From UBA6921 sp031363085 (GTDB taxonomy: Bacteria; Pseudomonadota; Gammaproteobacteria; SG8-11), in contig JANLTU010000082.1 in assembly GCA_031363085.1 (NCBI GenBank), positions 1-23,442 of the forward strand: a DNA stretch of 23,442 nucleotides, read 5' to 3'. The position numbers and the translations under genes are program-made. Below the pieces are notes generated by a model. It saw only the letters and a list, made by a program, of their open reading frames with translations. It was not told the origin of the DNA and did not search any database. Every line of letters starts with the position of its first letter. Position 1 is the first letter of the stretch. Shown piece after piece: positions 14,788 to 22,308 of the stretch.

Positions 14788-16265
14788 ATCCTGAAGGGTC
14801 GATACCAAAATTGATGGATAACAAGCGTAGAACCAAAATCGTTGCCACGATGGGGCCGGCCACCGATGTGCCGGCCGTGCTCGACAAGGTGGTGCTGGCC
14901 GGATTAGACGTGGCGCGCCTGAACTGTTCACACGGCGGGCACGACGAGCTGCTGCGCCGCGCCCGCGAAGTGCGCGCCAGCGCCGCACGGCATGGGCGGG
15001 TCGTGGGCATTCTGGTTGATCTGCAAGGGCCGAAGATTCGCGTCGACCGCTTCAAAACCGGCAAGGCGATGTTGCACGAAGGCGCCACCTTCACGCTCGA
15101 TGCCGCACTGGACCCGTTGGCTGGGACCGATGCACGCGTCGGCATTGCCTATAAAGAATTACCCGGCGATGTCAGCAAGGACGACGTCTTACTGCTGGAC
15201 GACGGCCGTATCATCTTGCGTGTGAAGGAAACGCGCGGCACGCAGATTATTTGCACCGTGGTGATGGGCGGCGAACTCAAAGACAAGAAGGGCATTAATC
15301 GCCAAGGCGGCGGCCTGTCGGCGCCGGCGCTCACCGACAAAGACCGCGAAGATATTCGTTCTGCGGCTGAATTGGGCGCCGATTATCTGGCCATTTCGTT
15401 TCCGCGCAGCGCAGCAGACATTAACGAAGCGCGTGAATTATTGCGTGCGGCCGGCGGGCGCGGTGGCATCATCGCCAAAATCGAGCGTTCCGAAGCCCTC
15501 GACGTGCTGGATGAAATCATCACCGCGTCCGATGCGGTGATGATCGCGCGCGGCGATTTGGGCGTGGAAATCGGCGACGCGGCGTTGCCACCGGTGCAAA
15601 AACACATCATCAAGCTGGCGCGCACTTTAAATCGCGTCGTCATCACTGCCACGCAAATGATGGAGTCGATGATCGAGAATCAGATTCCAACCCGCGCCGA
15701 AGTCTTCGATGTCGCCAACGCGGTCTTCGACGGCACCGATGCGGTGATGTTATCGGCGGAAACCGCGACCGGCAAATATCCCGACAAAGCCATCGCTGCG
15801 ATGGACCGGATTTGCCTGGAGGCCGAGAAGCAACGTATCGTGACCTCCTCCGACCATCGCATCGACACGCGCTTTACGCGCACCGACGAAGCCATTGCGA
15901 TGGCCTCGATGTACACGGCGAATCACTACGGCGTAAAAGCAATTGCGGCGTTAACCGAATCCGGCTCCACTCCGTTATGGATGTCGCGTATCAGTTCGAG
16001 CATCCCGATCTTCGCCTTGACCAAATATGAAGAGACGCGTAGAAAAGTGACCCTTTATCGGGGCGTTTACCCGGTAGAATTCGCTTCGACCACCACCGAT
16101 CACGCGCAAGTTAATCTGGAGTCGATGGTTGAATTGCTCAAGCGCGGCGAAGTAACCGAAGCCGATCTCGTCATTATCACCAAGGGCGATTTGATGGGTA
16201 CGATGGGCGGAACCAATTCCATGAAGATCGTGCGCGTCGGCGACATTGTCACGCCGCACAGCTAA
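14784..16265 (+). CDS. pyk: Pyruvate kinase
   Basis: A 493-residue glycolytic enzyme making pyruvate and ATP from phosphoenolpyruvate. Motifs are RRTKIVATMGPATD at the N-terminus, RLNCSHG, LQGPKIRVDRF, the metal/substrate stretch IIAKIERSEAL, GDLGVEIG and the active-site signature ITATQMMESM. Most family members read RxN(F/M)SHG, so the cysteine is a small departure. The GTG at 14784 overlaps the pgk stop (GTGA) and suits translational coupling. An in-frame ATG at 14814 (MDNKRRTK) gives the more family-typical start and is a real alternative. Its position inside a Calvin-type operon links fixation to pyruvate production. Confidence 0.95.
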   Translation: MNPEGSIPKLMDNKRRTKIVATMGPATDVPAVLDKVVLAGLDVARLNCSHGGHDELLRRAREVRASAARHGRVVGILVDLQGPKIRVDRFKTGKAMLHEGATFTLDAALDPLAGTDARVGIAYKELPGDVSKDDVLLLDDGRIILRVKETRGTQIICTVVMGGELKDKKGINRQGGGLSAPALTDKDREDIRSAAELGADYLAISFPRSAADINEARELLRAAGGRGGIIAKIERSEALDVLDEIITASDAVMIARGDLGVEIGDAALPPVQKHIIKLARTLNRVVITATQMMESMIENQIPTRAEVFDVANAVFDGTDAVMLSAETATGKYPDKAIAAMDRICLEAEKQRIVTSSDHRIDTRFTRTDEAIAMASMYTANHYGVKAIAALTESGSTPLWMSRISSSIPIFALTKYEETRRKVTLYRGVYPVEFASTTTDHAQVNLESMVELLKRGEVTEADLVIITKGDLMGTMGGTNSMKIVRVGDIVTPHS

Positions 16266-16341
16266 GCGGAGAATGACCTAACAGGTTTTTGTGTTAATCG
16301 TGGCAAACGCGAATTTGCCGTTCAATTTTAAGGAGACGAAC

Positions 16342-17406
16342 ATGGCCTTTATTACCTTACGACAATTGCTCGATCACGCCGCAGAAAACAACTATGGCGT
16401 GCCTGCTTTCAACGTCAACAACATGGAGCAATTGCACTCCATCATGCAGGCCGCCGATGCGACCGACTCGCCGGTGATCGCGCAAGCGTCGGCCGGTGCG
16501 CGCACTTACGCCGGTGCGCCCTTCATCCGCGCCATGATGGAAGCCTCGCGCGAACAGTGGCCGCATATCCCCATCTGCATTCATCAAGACCATGGCGCAT
16601 CGCCGGGCGTGTGCATGATGTCCATTCAGTTGGGCTTCACCTCGGTGATGATGGACGGCTCGCTGAAAGAAGACATGAAGACGCCGGCCAGCTACGAATA
16701 CAACGTGGAAGTAACCAAACGTGCCGTCGATATGTCGCATCCCTGCGGCGTGTCGGTGGAAGGCGAACTGGGCTGCTTGGGCTCCTTGGAAACCGGCATG
16801 GCCGGCGAAGAAGATGGCTCCGGCGCCGAAGGCAAACTGGATCACTCGATGTTGCTGACCGATCCGGACGAAGCTGCTGACTTTGTAAAGAAGACCAGCG
16901 TGGATGCGCTCGCCATCGCCATCGGCACCTCGCACGGCGCCTACAAATTCACGCGCCCGCCCACTGGCGACATCCTCGCCATCAAACGCATCAAGGAAAT
17001 TCACGCCCGCATCCCCAACACCCATTTGGTGATGCACGGTTCCTCGTCGGTGCCCCAGGAGTGGTTGACCATCATCAACAAGTACGGCGGCGACATGGGC
17101 CAAACCTATGGCGTGCCGCTTGAAGAAATCCGTGAAGGCATCAAGCATGGCGTGCGTAAAGTCAACATCGACACCGATCTGCGCATGGCATCGACCGGCG
17201 CGATTCGTAAATTCCTGGCGGAAAACCCCAAGGAATTCGATCCGCGTAAATTCCTCAAGGCGTCGACTGCGGCGATGAAAGACATTTGCAAAATTCGCTA
17301 CGAAGCGTTCGGCACCGCCGGCCAGGCTTCCAAGCTCAAACCGTTGTCGCTGGAAAAAATGGCCAAGCGCTACAGCGCCGGCGAGTTGAATCCAAAAGTT
17401 AAATAA
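16342..17406 (+). CDS. fba: Class II fructose-1,6-bisphosphate aldolase (Calvin-cycle subtype)
   Basis: A 354-residue zinc-dependent aldolase joining dihydroxyacetone phosphate with glyceraldehyde-3-phosphate, and likely also making sedoheptulose bisphosphate in the Calvin cycle. It opens with MAFITLRQLLDHAAENNYGVPAFNVNNMEQ. It has the IHQDHGAS active-site stretch, the zinc-loop EGELGCLGSLETG, the glycine-rich GTSHGAYKF and the VNIDTDLRMA segment. These match the subtype often named cbbA in autotrophs. AAGGAG lies before the ATG at 16342. It is the last gene of the operon and is followed by a terminator. Confidence 0.96.
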   Translation: MAFITLRQLLDHAAENNYGVPAFNVNNMEQLHSIMQAADATDSPVIAQASAGARTYAGAPFIRAMMEASREQWPHIPICIHQDHGASPGVCMMSIQLGFTSVMMDGSLKEDMKTPASYEYNVEVTKRAVDMSHPCGVSVEGELGCLGSLETGMAGEEDGSGAEGKLDHSMLLTDPDEAADFVKKTSVDALAIAIGTSHGAYKFTRPPTGDILAIKRIKEIHARIPNTHLVMHGSSSVPQEWLTIINKYGGDMGQTYGVPLEEIREGIKHGVRKVNIDTDLRMASTGAIRKFLAENPKEFDPRKFLKASTAAMKDICKIRYEAFGTAGQASKLKPLSLEKMAKRYSAGELNPKVK

Positions 17407-17450
17407 CGACTAACGCGCGGCAAGAAGCCGCGCCGGCAAGTTCAGGGAAC

Positions 17451-17481
17451 AGAAGGGTCGCACACGCGGCCCTTCTTTATT
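17451..17481 (+). terminator. Terminator of the tkt-fba operon
   Basis: AGAAGGGTCGC (17451-17461) pairs with GCGGCCCTTCT (17466-17476), with one G-U pair, followed by a T-rich tract. A second GC hairpin without T-tract (GCGCGGC 17415-17421 with GCCGCGC 17427-17433) lies just after the fba stop and may protect the message end. Confidence 0.88.
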
Positions 17482-17572
17482 TGTAGCGCTCGGAATGCCA
17501 GAGCGAAGGTTTTGTGCTAAAGATTACTAGTCGACCCATATTAATAAAACTCAAAGTTACTAGGAGTTGTGC

Positions 17573-18286
17573 GTGCGCATTGCATTACTCGAAGATGACG
17601 CTCACCAAGCTGAATTATTGAATCTCTGGCTGGCGGCAGCAGGCCATACCAGCACTATTTTCTCGGCCGGCAAGACGCTGATGAAAAACATGAGTCACGA
17701 TAGTTTTGACCTGCTGATGATGGACTGGAACCTTCCCGATGTCAGCGGCGATGAGGTTTTGCGCTGGGTGCGCGCCCACGTCGACTGGCGCATTCCGGTG
17801 TTGTTTGTGACCGCGCGCGACAGTGAAGCCGACATCGTGCATTCGTTGGAGTTGGGCGCCGACGATTACATGGTGAAACCGCTCCGGCGTATGGAGCTGC
17901 TTGCGCGTGTTGCGGCGCTGGGCCGACGTGTCGGCAGCAGCGGCGCGGAACGCGAAGTGATTGACGTGGGCGACCTGAGTTTCGATTCGACGCGGCGCAG
18001 CATTTCGCGCGCCGGTGAAGCCATCGACTTGACCGGCAAGGAATTCGATCTGGCGCTGTTCCTGATCAAAAACACCGGGCGGATTTTATCGCGCGGTCAC
18101 ATTCTTGAGTCGGTGTGGGGTCGCTCGTCTGATGTCAACACGCGCACCGTCGACACCCATGTAAGTCGTATTCGCAAAAAGCTCGATTTGAATCAAGAGC
18201 GTGGCTGGCGCTTGAGCGCGATTTATCAGCACGGTTATCGCCTCGAACACCTGAACTCCGAACCACCAAGCGCTGCCGTGTTATAA
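17573..18286 (+). CDS. OmpR/PhoB-family response regulator (orphan)
   Basis: A 237-residue two-component regulator. The receiver domain (about 1-115) has the acidic pair E7-D8-D9, phospho-acceptor D51 (MMDWNLPD), T80 and K102 (MVKPLRR). A winged-helix DNA-binding domain (about 130-225) includes ISRAGEAIDLTGKEFDL and TVDTHVSRIRKKL. The GTG at 17573 is chosen because TAGGAG ends 6 nt upstream; a TTG at 17567 would be too close. No histidine kinase lies on either side: the next gene, trmB, converges after 12 bp. Its partner kinase must be elsewhere, and its target genes are not apparent. Confidence 0.93.
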   Translation: MRIALLEDDAHQAELLNLWLAAAGHTSTIFSAGKTLMKNMSHDSFDLLMMDWNLPDVSGDEVLRWVRAHVDWRIPVLFVTARDSEADIVHSLELGADDYMVKPLRRMELLARVAALGRRVGSSGAEREVIDVGDLSFDSTRRSISRAGEAIDLTGKEFDLALFLIKNTGRILSRGHILESVWGRSSDVNTRTVDTHVSRIRKKLDLNQERGWRLSAIYQHGYRLEHLNSEPPSAAVL

Positions 18287-18298
18287 CCTCGCTGCCAG

Positions 18299-18991
18299 TC
18301 ACCGCACTTTTTCCGTGATTAAATCCCATACTCCATGACCCAGCGCAAGACCGCGCCGTTCGAATTTGGTTTCGGGGCGGTCGCCGCGCGACGGTGCAAA
18401 TTGCCCGGCGCCGGCCGTGTTACGAAATTGCGGCGTGGCACTGACCACGTCCAGCATGTGTTGTGCGTAGTGCTCCCAGTCGGTCGCAAAGTGCAACAAT
18501 CCGCCGGGTTTCAATTTGGCGTAGGCCAGCGTCATAAATTCCGGCTGTATCAGTCGGCGTTTGTGGTGGCGTTTCTTCGGCCAGGGATCGGGAAAGAAAA
18601 CATAAATTGCATCGAAGCTCGCCGCGTCGATATGGTGGCGAAGCACTTCTAACGCATCGCCGTCGATAACGCGTACGTTGCCGAGATTCAGTGCGTCCAG
18701 TTTGCGTAACACGCCACCGATGCCGGGACGGTGGACTTCGATGCCGAGGTAGTCGATTTCTGGATGCGTACTCGCGCATGCCAGCAGCGAATCGCCCATG
18801 CCGAAGCCGATTTCCAGAATGCGCGGCGCGCGCCGGCCGAAACACTGGTTAAGATCGAGCGCGCCGGTGCTGGGAGCGATTCCGTAGCGCGGCCACAGCG
18901 CCTCCAACGCGCGCTGCTGTGCCACCGTGATGCGGCCTTCGCGGCGCACAAAGCTGCGGATGTGGCGCAACGGCAATTCAGGCTCGGCCAT
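18299..18991 (-). CDS. trmB: tRNA (guanine-N7-)-methyltransferase
   Basis: A 230-residue SAM-dependent enzyme that makes m7G46 in the tRNA variable loop. Family motifs are RSFVRREGRIT near the N-terminus, the SAM-binding LEIGFGMGDSL, and YLGIEVHRPGI. The catalytic/substrate stretch FFPDPWPKKRHHKRRL and HFATDWEHYAQHML follow, with the C-terminal TKFERRG. The length is typical. Its start lies 6 nt behind the thiG stop, so it is the distal gene of a thiS-thiG-trmB operon, an arrangement I recall from other gammaproteobacteria. Confidence 0.96.
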   Translation of the reverse strand: MAEPELPLRHIRSFVRREGRITVAQQRALEALWPRYGIAPSTGALDLNQCFGRRAPRILEIGFGMGDSLLACASTHPEIDYLGIEVHRPGIGGVLRKLDALNLGNVRVIDGDALEVLRHHIDAASFDAIYVFFPDPWPKKRHHKRRLIQPEFMTLAYAKLKPGGLLHFATDWEHYAQHMLDVVSATPQFRNTAGAGQFAPSRGDRPETKFERRGLALGHGVWDLITEKVR

Positions 18992-18997
18992 TATATT

Positions 18998-19801
18998 TTA
19001 GAAAAATAATCCGTCGCTGGGCGACGACGCGCTGGCGTAGCGTTTGCGTGGAATGCGTCCGGCGAGGAAGGCTTCGCGTCCGGCTTCAATCGCCTTCTTC
19101 ATGGCCGAGGCCATCAACACCGGCTGTTTAGCGCCGGCGATGGCCGTGTTCATCAGCACGCCGTCGCAGCCCAGTTCCATCGCCAATGCGGCGTCTGAGG
19201 CGGTGCCGACGCCGGCATCGACAAGAATTGGCACCTTGGCGTTTTCGATGATGGTGAGAATATTGTAGGGGTTGCGTATGCCAAGGCCCGAGCCAATAGG
19301 CGCCGCCAGCGGCATCACCGCGACGCAGCCGAGCTCTTCCAGACGTTTGGCGATCAGTGGGTCATCGCTGGTGTAGACCATCACCTGGAAGCCGTCCTTG
19401 ACCAGAATTTCCGCCGCTCGCAAGGTTGCGACCACGTCGGGGTACAAGGTTTTTTCGTCGCCAATGACTTCCAGCTTCACCAAGTCGTGGCCATCCAGCA
19501 GTTCGCGTGCGAGCCGGCAGGTGCGCACGGCATCGTCGACGGTGTAACAGAAGGCGGTGTTGGGCAGAATGGTGTAGCGCGTCGGCGGCAGCACTTCGAG
19601 CAGGTTGGGCTCGCCCGGCTTCTGGCCGATGTTGGTGCGACGCAGCGCGACCGTGATGATTTGCGCGCCGCTGGCTTCGGTCGCCAAACGCGTTTCTTCC
19701 AGGTCTCGATATTTACCGCTGCCGACCAACAGCCGCGAAGAATAGTGCTTGCCGGCAATGATCAACGGACGGTCGCTGGTAACGGTAGCGTGGCTTGACA
19801 T
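18998..19801 (-). CDS. thiG: Thiazole synthase ThiG
   Basis: A 267-residue TIM-barrel enzyme forming the thiazole phosphate of thiamine from deoxyxylulose phosphate, dehydroglycine and ThiS thiocarboxylate. Conserved stretches are SRLLVGSGKY, the LRRTNIG segment, VKLEVIGDEKTLYPD with the Schiff-base lysine, PLAAPIGSGLGIRNP and VDAGVGTASDAALAMELG. The ATG at 19801 is preferred; the GTG at 19810 lies within its probable ribosome-binding stretch (GCAGGTG). A palindromic element separates it from thiS by 140 bp. The reaction links thiamine synthesis to sulfur carrier chemistry. Confidence 0.96.
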   Translation of the reverse strand: MSSHATVTSDRPLIIAGKHYSSRLLVGSGKYRDLEETRLATEASGAQIITVALRRTNIGQKPGEPNLLEVLPPTRYTILPNTAFCYTVDDAVRTCRLARELLDGHDLVKLEVIGDEKTLYPDVVATLRAAEILVKDGFQVMVYTSDDPLIAKRLEELGCVAVMPLAAPIGSGLGIRNPYNILTIIENAKVPILVDAGVGTASDAALAMELGCDGVLMNTAIAGAKQPVLMASAMKKAIEAGREAFLAGRIPRKRYASASSPSDGLFF

Positions 19802-19878
19802 AATAGGCACCTGCGAAAATGTTGGAACGAAAGGCGGGAATTATAGCGTTAAAGCGCTGCGCACAGTGAGCGCGCTAA

Positions 19879-19942
19879 GAGCCTGTTCAAGATCTGCCTG
19901 GAGGGATGCAGTGCGCCCGCCAGGAAGATCTTGAACAGGCTC
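19879..19942. mobile_element. MITE-like 64-bp palindromic element at the thiS stop codon
   Basis: The terminal arms start GAGCCTGTTCAAGATCT and end in its complement. They pair over 17 bases, then one mismatch, then CCTGG, leaving a loop of about 18 nt. TAA occurs directly outside both ends (19876-19878 reads TAA across the left border, 19943-19945 TAA at the right), consistent with a 3-bp target duplication of the kind made by IS5-group transposases. The element is too short to code. It forms a stable hairpin in the thiS-thiG message. The outermost element base supplies the G of the thiS TAG stop. Confidence 0.65.
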
Positions 19943-20142
19943 TAACCGCCGCCGATGGCGTGCACCACTTCCACCCGGTCGCCTTCATTCAGAAGGCACG
20001 TGGCATGTTGACTGCGCGGCACGATCTCCATGTTCACTTCCAGCGCGAGCCGTTTGCCGGCCAAGCCCAGTTGCTCCAACAATTGCGCTGCGCTACATCC
20101 CGCCAGCAGCTCACGCCGCTCGCCATTAACCAGAATCACCAT
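19942..20142 (-). CDS. thiS: Sulfur carrier protein ThiS
   Basis: A 66-residue ubiquitin-fold protein carrying sulfur as a C-terminal thiocarboxylate for thiazole synthesis. It has the VILVNGERREL opening, LLEQLGLAGKRLALEVN in the middle and the NEGDRVEVVHAIGGG end; the terminal diglycine is the reactive site and is intact. The stop codon TAG is made partly by the flanking palindromic element, so the protein end survived that insertion. It is first in the thiS-thiG-trmB operon. Its 5' flank is shared with the divergent tRNA-Gly promoter. Confidence 0.95.
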   Translation of the reverse strand: MVILVNGERRELLAGCSAAQLLEQLGLAGKRLALEVNMEIVPRSQHATCLLNEGDRVEVVHAIGGG

Positions 20143-20152
20143 GTTGGACCTT

Positions 20153-20181
20153 TTGACACCCTGGAAACTTCACGGTATACA
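20153..20181 (+). promoter_or_regulatory. Sigma-70 promoter of the tRNA-Gly gene
   Basis: A perfect TTGACA (20153-20158), a 17-nt spacer and TATACA (20176-20181) lie just upstream of the tRNA, followed by a GC-rich discriminator (GTGCGCTCGCGC). That is the pattern of stringently controlled stable-RNA promoters. The -35 box is only 10 bp from the thiS start codon on the other strand. Confidence 0.8.
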
Positions 20182-20192
20182 TGTGCGCTCGC

Positions 20193-20266
20193 GCGGGTGT
20201 AGTTCAATGGTAGAACTTCAGCTTCCCAAGCTGATAGCGTGGGTTCGATTCCCATCACCCGCTCCA
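20193..20266 (+). tRNA. tRNA-Gly (anticodon CCC)
   Basis: A complete cloverleaf can be folded by eye. The acceptor GCGGGTG pairs with CACCCGC (7 bp). The D-arm is GTTC-AATGGTA-GAAC. The anticodon arm TCAGC-TTCCCAA-GCTGA gives anticodon CCC, and the T-arm TGGG-TTCGATT-CCCA carries the TTCGA consensus. A discriminator T and encoded CCA (20264-20266) follow. CCC decodes GGG glycine codons. Confidence 0.97.
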
Positions 20267-20272
20267 GCATTT

Positions 20273-20374
20273 TCATTTTCCAAACACGCCCATCTGAAAC
20301 AGAAATAAACCGATGCTGGTGAGCACCGCAAATACAAAAATTGTAATCACTAATACAGCCATGACTGCACGCAT
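20273..20374 (-). CDS. Possible 33-residue single-span membrane peptide
   Basis: A short frame beginning ATG at 20374 encodes MRAVMAVLVITIFVFAVLTS followed by IGLFLFQMGVFGK and a TGA stop. Almost all of it is one hydrophobic helix with a basic residue at each end, as expected of a small inner-membrane protein. It starts 10 nt after the stop of the zinc-ribbon membrane protein gene on the same strand, so it could be translated by coupling; its own ribosome site is weak (GAG at a distance). It ends 7 nt from the tRNA. I cannot name a family, and chance cannot be excluded at this length. Confidence 0.5.
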   Translation of the reverse strand: MRAVMAVLVITIFVFAVLTSIGLFLFQMGVFGK

Positions 20375-20384
20375 CGTCGGCTAC

Positions 20385-20765
20385 TCAACTCGGATTTAAC
20401 AATTGGATCGGCCCGTTGCATTTCGGGCAATAGGTATGCTTCGGTAGGCTGTCGTCGGCTTCCATTGAGATGGTGACTGCAACGCTACACACCGGGCATG
20501 TTGCTTCGGCGCGTTCTACCGCTGAGACAATTTGGTAGCGCCGATACGCCATGATCGGGCCGGCGAGTAAGAATCCCGGCACCAACACCCAGTGCGCAAT
20601 CACCACTGGCACCGACAACACCGCGAACAGCCAGCAGAACCCCCATACTTTGGCGGCGCGTTTAAACCGTTCTTGCGGATCGAAATTGGCAATGTGCAAA
20701 ACGCCGGCGACTGCCGGGCCACTATTAGGCTGGATAAGAATTGGAAGTTTGTCGACTCTGATCAT
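20385..20765 (-). CDS. Zinc-ribbon membrane protein of unknown function
   Basis: A 126-residue protein. An N-terminal segment of about 35 residues precedes two adjacent transmembrane helices (VWGFCWLFAVLSVPVVIAHW and the LVPGFLLAGPIMA segment). The C-terminal cytoplasmic zinc ribbon has the cysteine pairs CPVC and CPKC about 25 residues apart. The ATG at 20765 (MIRVDKLPI) avoids overlap with the divergent mutY start; the frame remains open to 20876, so a longer form is possible. I do not recognise a named family. The downstream small membrane peptide may be its partner. Confidence 0.72.
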   Translation of the reverse strand: MIRVDKLPILIQPNSGPAVAGVLHIANFDPQERFKRAAKVWGFCWLFAVLSVPVVIAHWVLVPGFLLAGPIMAYRRYQIVSAVERAEATCPVCSVAVTISMEADDSLPKHTYCPKCNGPIQLLNPS

Positions 20766-20860
20766 GGCATCGATACACGGTGGCTCAATTATTGTTCGCC
20801 TAAACGATGGGCGTGGCGGCATTATAACGCGACCAGACACGGTTGCAGACGGGCGAACAC

Positions 20861-21934
20861 ATGTCGATGAATGCAAGTTTTTTCAGCACGCAACTGCTCG
20901 GCTGGTTTGACCAGCACGGCCGCACCGACCTGCCCTGGCAGCACAACCCCACGCCGTATCGCGTGTGGGTGTCCGAGATCATGCTGCAACAAACTCAGGT
21001 CGCCAGCGTGCTCGACTATTTCACACGTTTCATGCAGCGATTTCCCAATGTCGCGGCGCTGGCCGCCACATCGTTGGACGAAGTGCTACACCTGTGGACC
21101 GGTCTGGGTTACTACGCGCGCGCGCGCAATTTGCATCGTGCCGCACAAATCATTTGCACTCAACACTGCGGCGAATTTCCGTCCGAGCTCGCCGCCGTGG
21201 AAGCGCTGCCCGGCATCGGCAAATCCACCGCCGGCGCTATTTTGGCATTGGCGTTTTCGCAGCGGCAAGCGATTCTCGACGGCAATGTGAAGCGCGTGCT
21301 GGCGCGCTATTTCGCCGTGGCCGGATGGCCGGGACAAGCCGGCGTGGAAAAACAATTATGGCAATTTGCAGAGCAGCTTACGCCGGCAGCGCGCGTTGCC
21401 CACTACACCCAGGCGATCATGGATCTGGGCGCGACCGTATGCACACCGAAACATCCGGCCTGCGCTCAGTGCCCGGTGCGGGCTAAATGCCAAGCCTTGG
21501 CACAAGCGGAGGTCGCACGCTACCCGTACCCCAAACCGCGTAAAGTTTTGCCGGTGCGCCAGTGCGCCATGCTGATGATCACCAACGCCGCCGGCGAAGT
21601 GCTGCTGGAGCAACGTCCGCCGGTTGGTATTTGGGGTGGGCTGTGGAGCTTCCCGCAGTGCGAGGCGCACGTCGATTGGCGCGACTGGCTCGCGCAGCAA
21701 TTAAATTTACAGGTTGAACACGCGCAAACCTGGCAAAGCCTGCGGCACACTTTCAGTCATTTCCACCTGGAAATTCAGCCTATTCATGTCATCGCGCGCG
21801 TGTCGGATCGCGCCGTCATGGAAGGCGGCGCGCGAGTCTGGTATAACTCCGCTTATCCCGATGCGCGCGGACTCGCCGCGCCCGTAAAGCGCTTGCTCGA
21901 CGAGCTGCGCGCCCAACAACCAGGAGTAAAGTGA
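20861..21934 (+). CDS. mutY: A/G-specific adenine DNA glycosylase
   Basis: A 358-residue base-excision repair enzyme removing adenine mispaired with 8-oxoguanine. The catalytic glutamate is E39 (VSEIMLQQTQV) and the catalytic aspartate D140 (ILDGNVKRVLARY). The helix-hairpin-helix is LPGIGKSTAGAI. The 4Fe-4S cluster motif C-x6-C-x2-C-x5-C is complete (C194, C201, C204, C210). The C-terminal Nudix-like domain that reads 8-oxoG is present (about 230-350). The ATG at 20861 matches family N-termini; the upstream ATG at 20843 adds only MQTGEH. Its stop overlaps the yggX start (TGATG). Confidence 0.96.
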   Translation: MSMNASFFSTQLLGWFDQHGRTDLPWQHNPTPYRVWVSEIMLQQTQVASVLDYFTRFMQRFPNVAALAATSLDEVLHLWTGLGYYARARNLHRAAQIICTQHCGEFPSELAAVEALPGIGKSTAGAILALAFSQRQAILDGNVKRVLARYFAVAGWPGQAGVEKQLWQFAEQLTPAARVAHYTQAIMDLGATVCTPKHPACAQCPVRAKCQALAQAEVARYPYPKPRKVLPVRQCAMLMITNAAGEVLLEQRPPVGIWGGLWSFPQCEAHVDWRDWLAQQLNLQVEHAQTWQSLRHTFSHFHLEIQPIHVIARVSDRAVMEGGARVWYNSAYPDARGLAAPVKRLLDELRAQQPGVK

Positions 21935-22209
21935 TGGCCCGCTTGGTCCAGTGTGTGTACCTGAAAAAAGAAGCCGAAGGCTTGGATTACATAACCTACC
22001 CCGGCGAACTGGGGCAAAAAATTTTTGACGGCGTAAGCAAAGAAGCGTGGCAACGCTGGCTGAAACATCAAACCATGTTGATGAACGAAAACCGGCTCAC
22101 CCCCATCGACCCCGCACACCGCAAATTTCTCGAAGCAGAAATGGAAAAGTTTTTCTTCGGCGGCGGTTCCGCACCCCCGGCCGGCTTCGTACCACCGGCA
22201 AAGAAATAG
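21934..22209 (+). CDS. yggX: Probable Fe(2+)-trafficking protein YggX
   Basis: A 91-residue protein matching YggX: it opens MARLVQCVYLKKEAEGLD, then YPGELGQKIFDGVSKEAWQ and WLKHQTMLMNENRL. The single conserved cysteine (C7) is present. The family protects iron-sulfur proteins from oxidative damage. A short proline-rich tail (GGGSAPPAGFVPPAKK) is the variable part. Translation starts within the mutY stop (TGATG at 21932-21936), with AGGAG about 8 nt upstream. The mutY-yggX pair is a well-known gammaproteobacterial operon and makes sense because MutY carries a 4Fe-4S cluster. Confidence 0.96.
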   Translation: MARLVQCVYLKKEAEGLDYITYPGELGQKIFDGVSKEAWQRWLKHQTMLMNENRLTPIDPAHRKFLEAEMEKFFFGGGSAPPAGFVPPAKK

Positions 22210-22308
22210 TCGCTATTCGGCGCCTTCCCCAACAAGCGCTGGCGGTGATGCCGGGTTTGCGACAGAAGCTCTGCGCATGAAAGCTTGAACGAGCTTTAAT
22301 CACAAGCC

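Noticed and set aside
2167..22219. The 15-mer AATAGTCGCTATTCG occurs at 2167-2181 and again at 22205-22219
   Set aside because: One copy lies in a promoter spacer and the other across the yggX stop; the surroundings do not match and a chance 15-mer match in a window this size is plausible.
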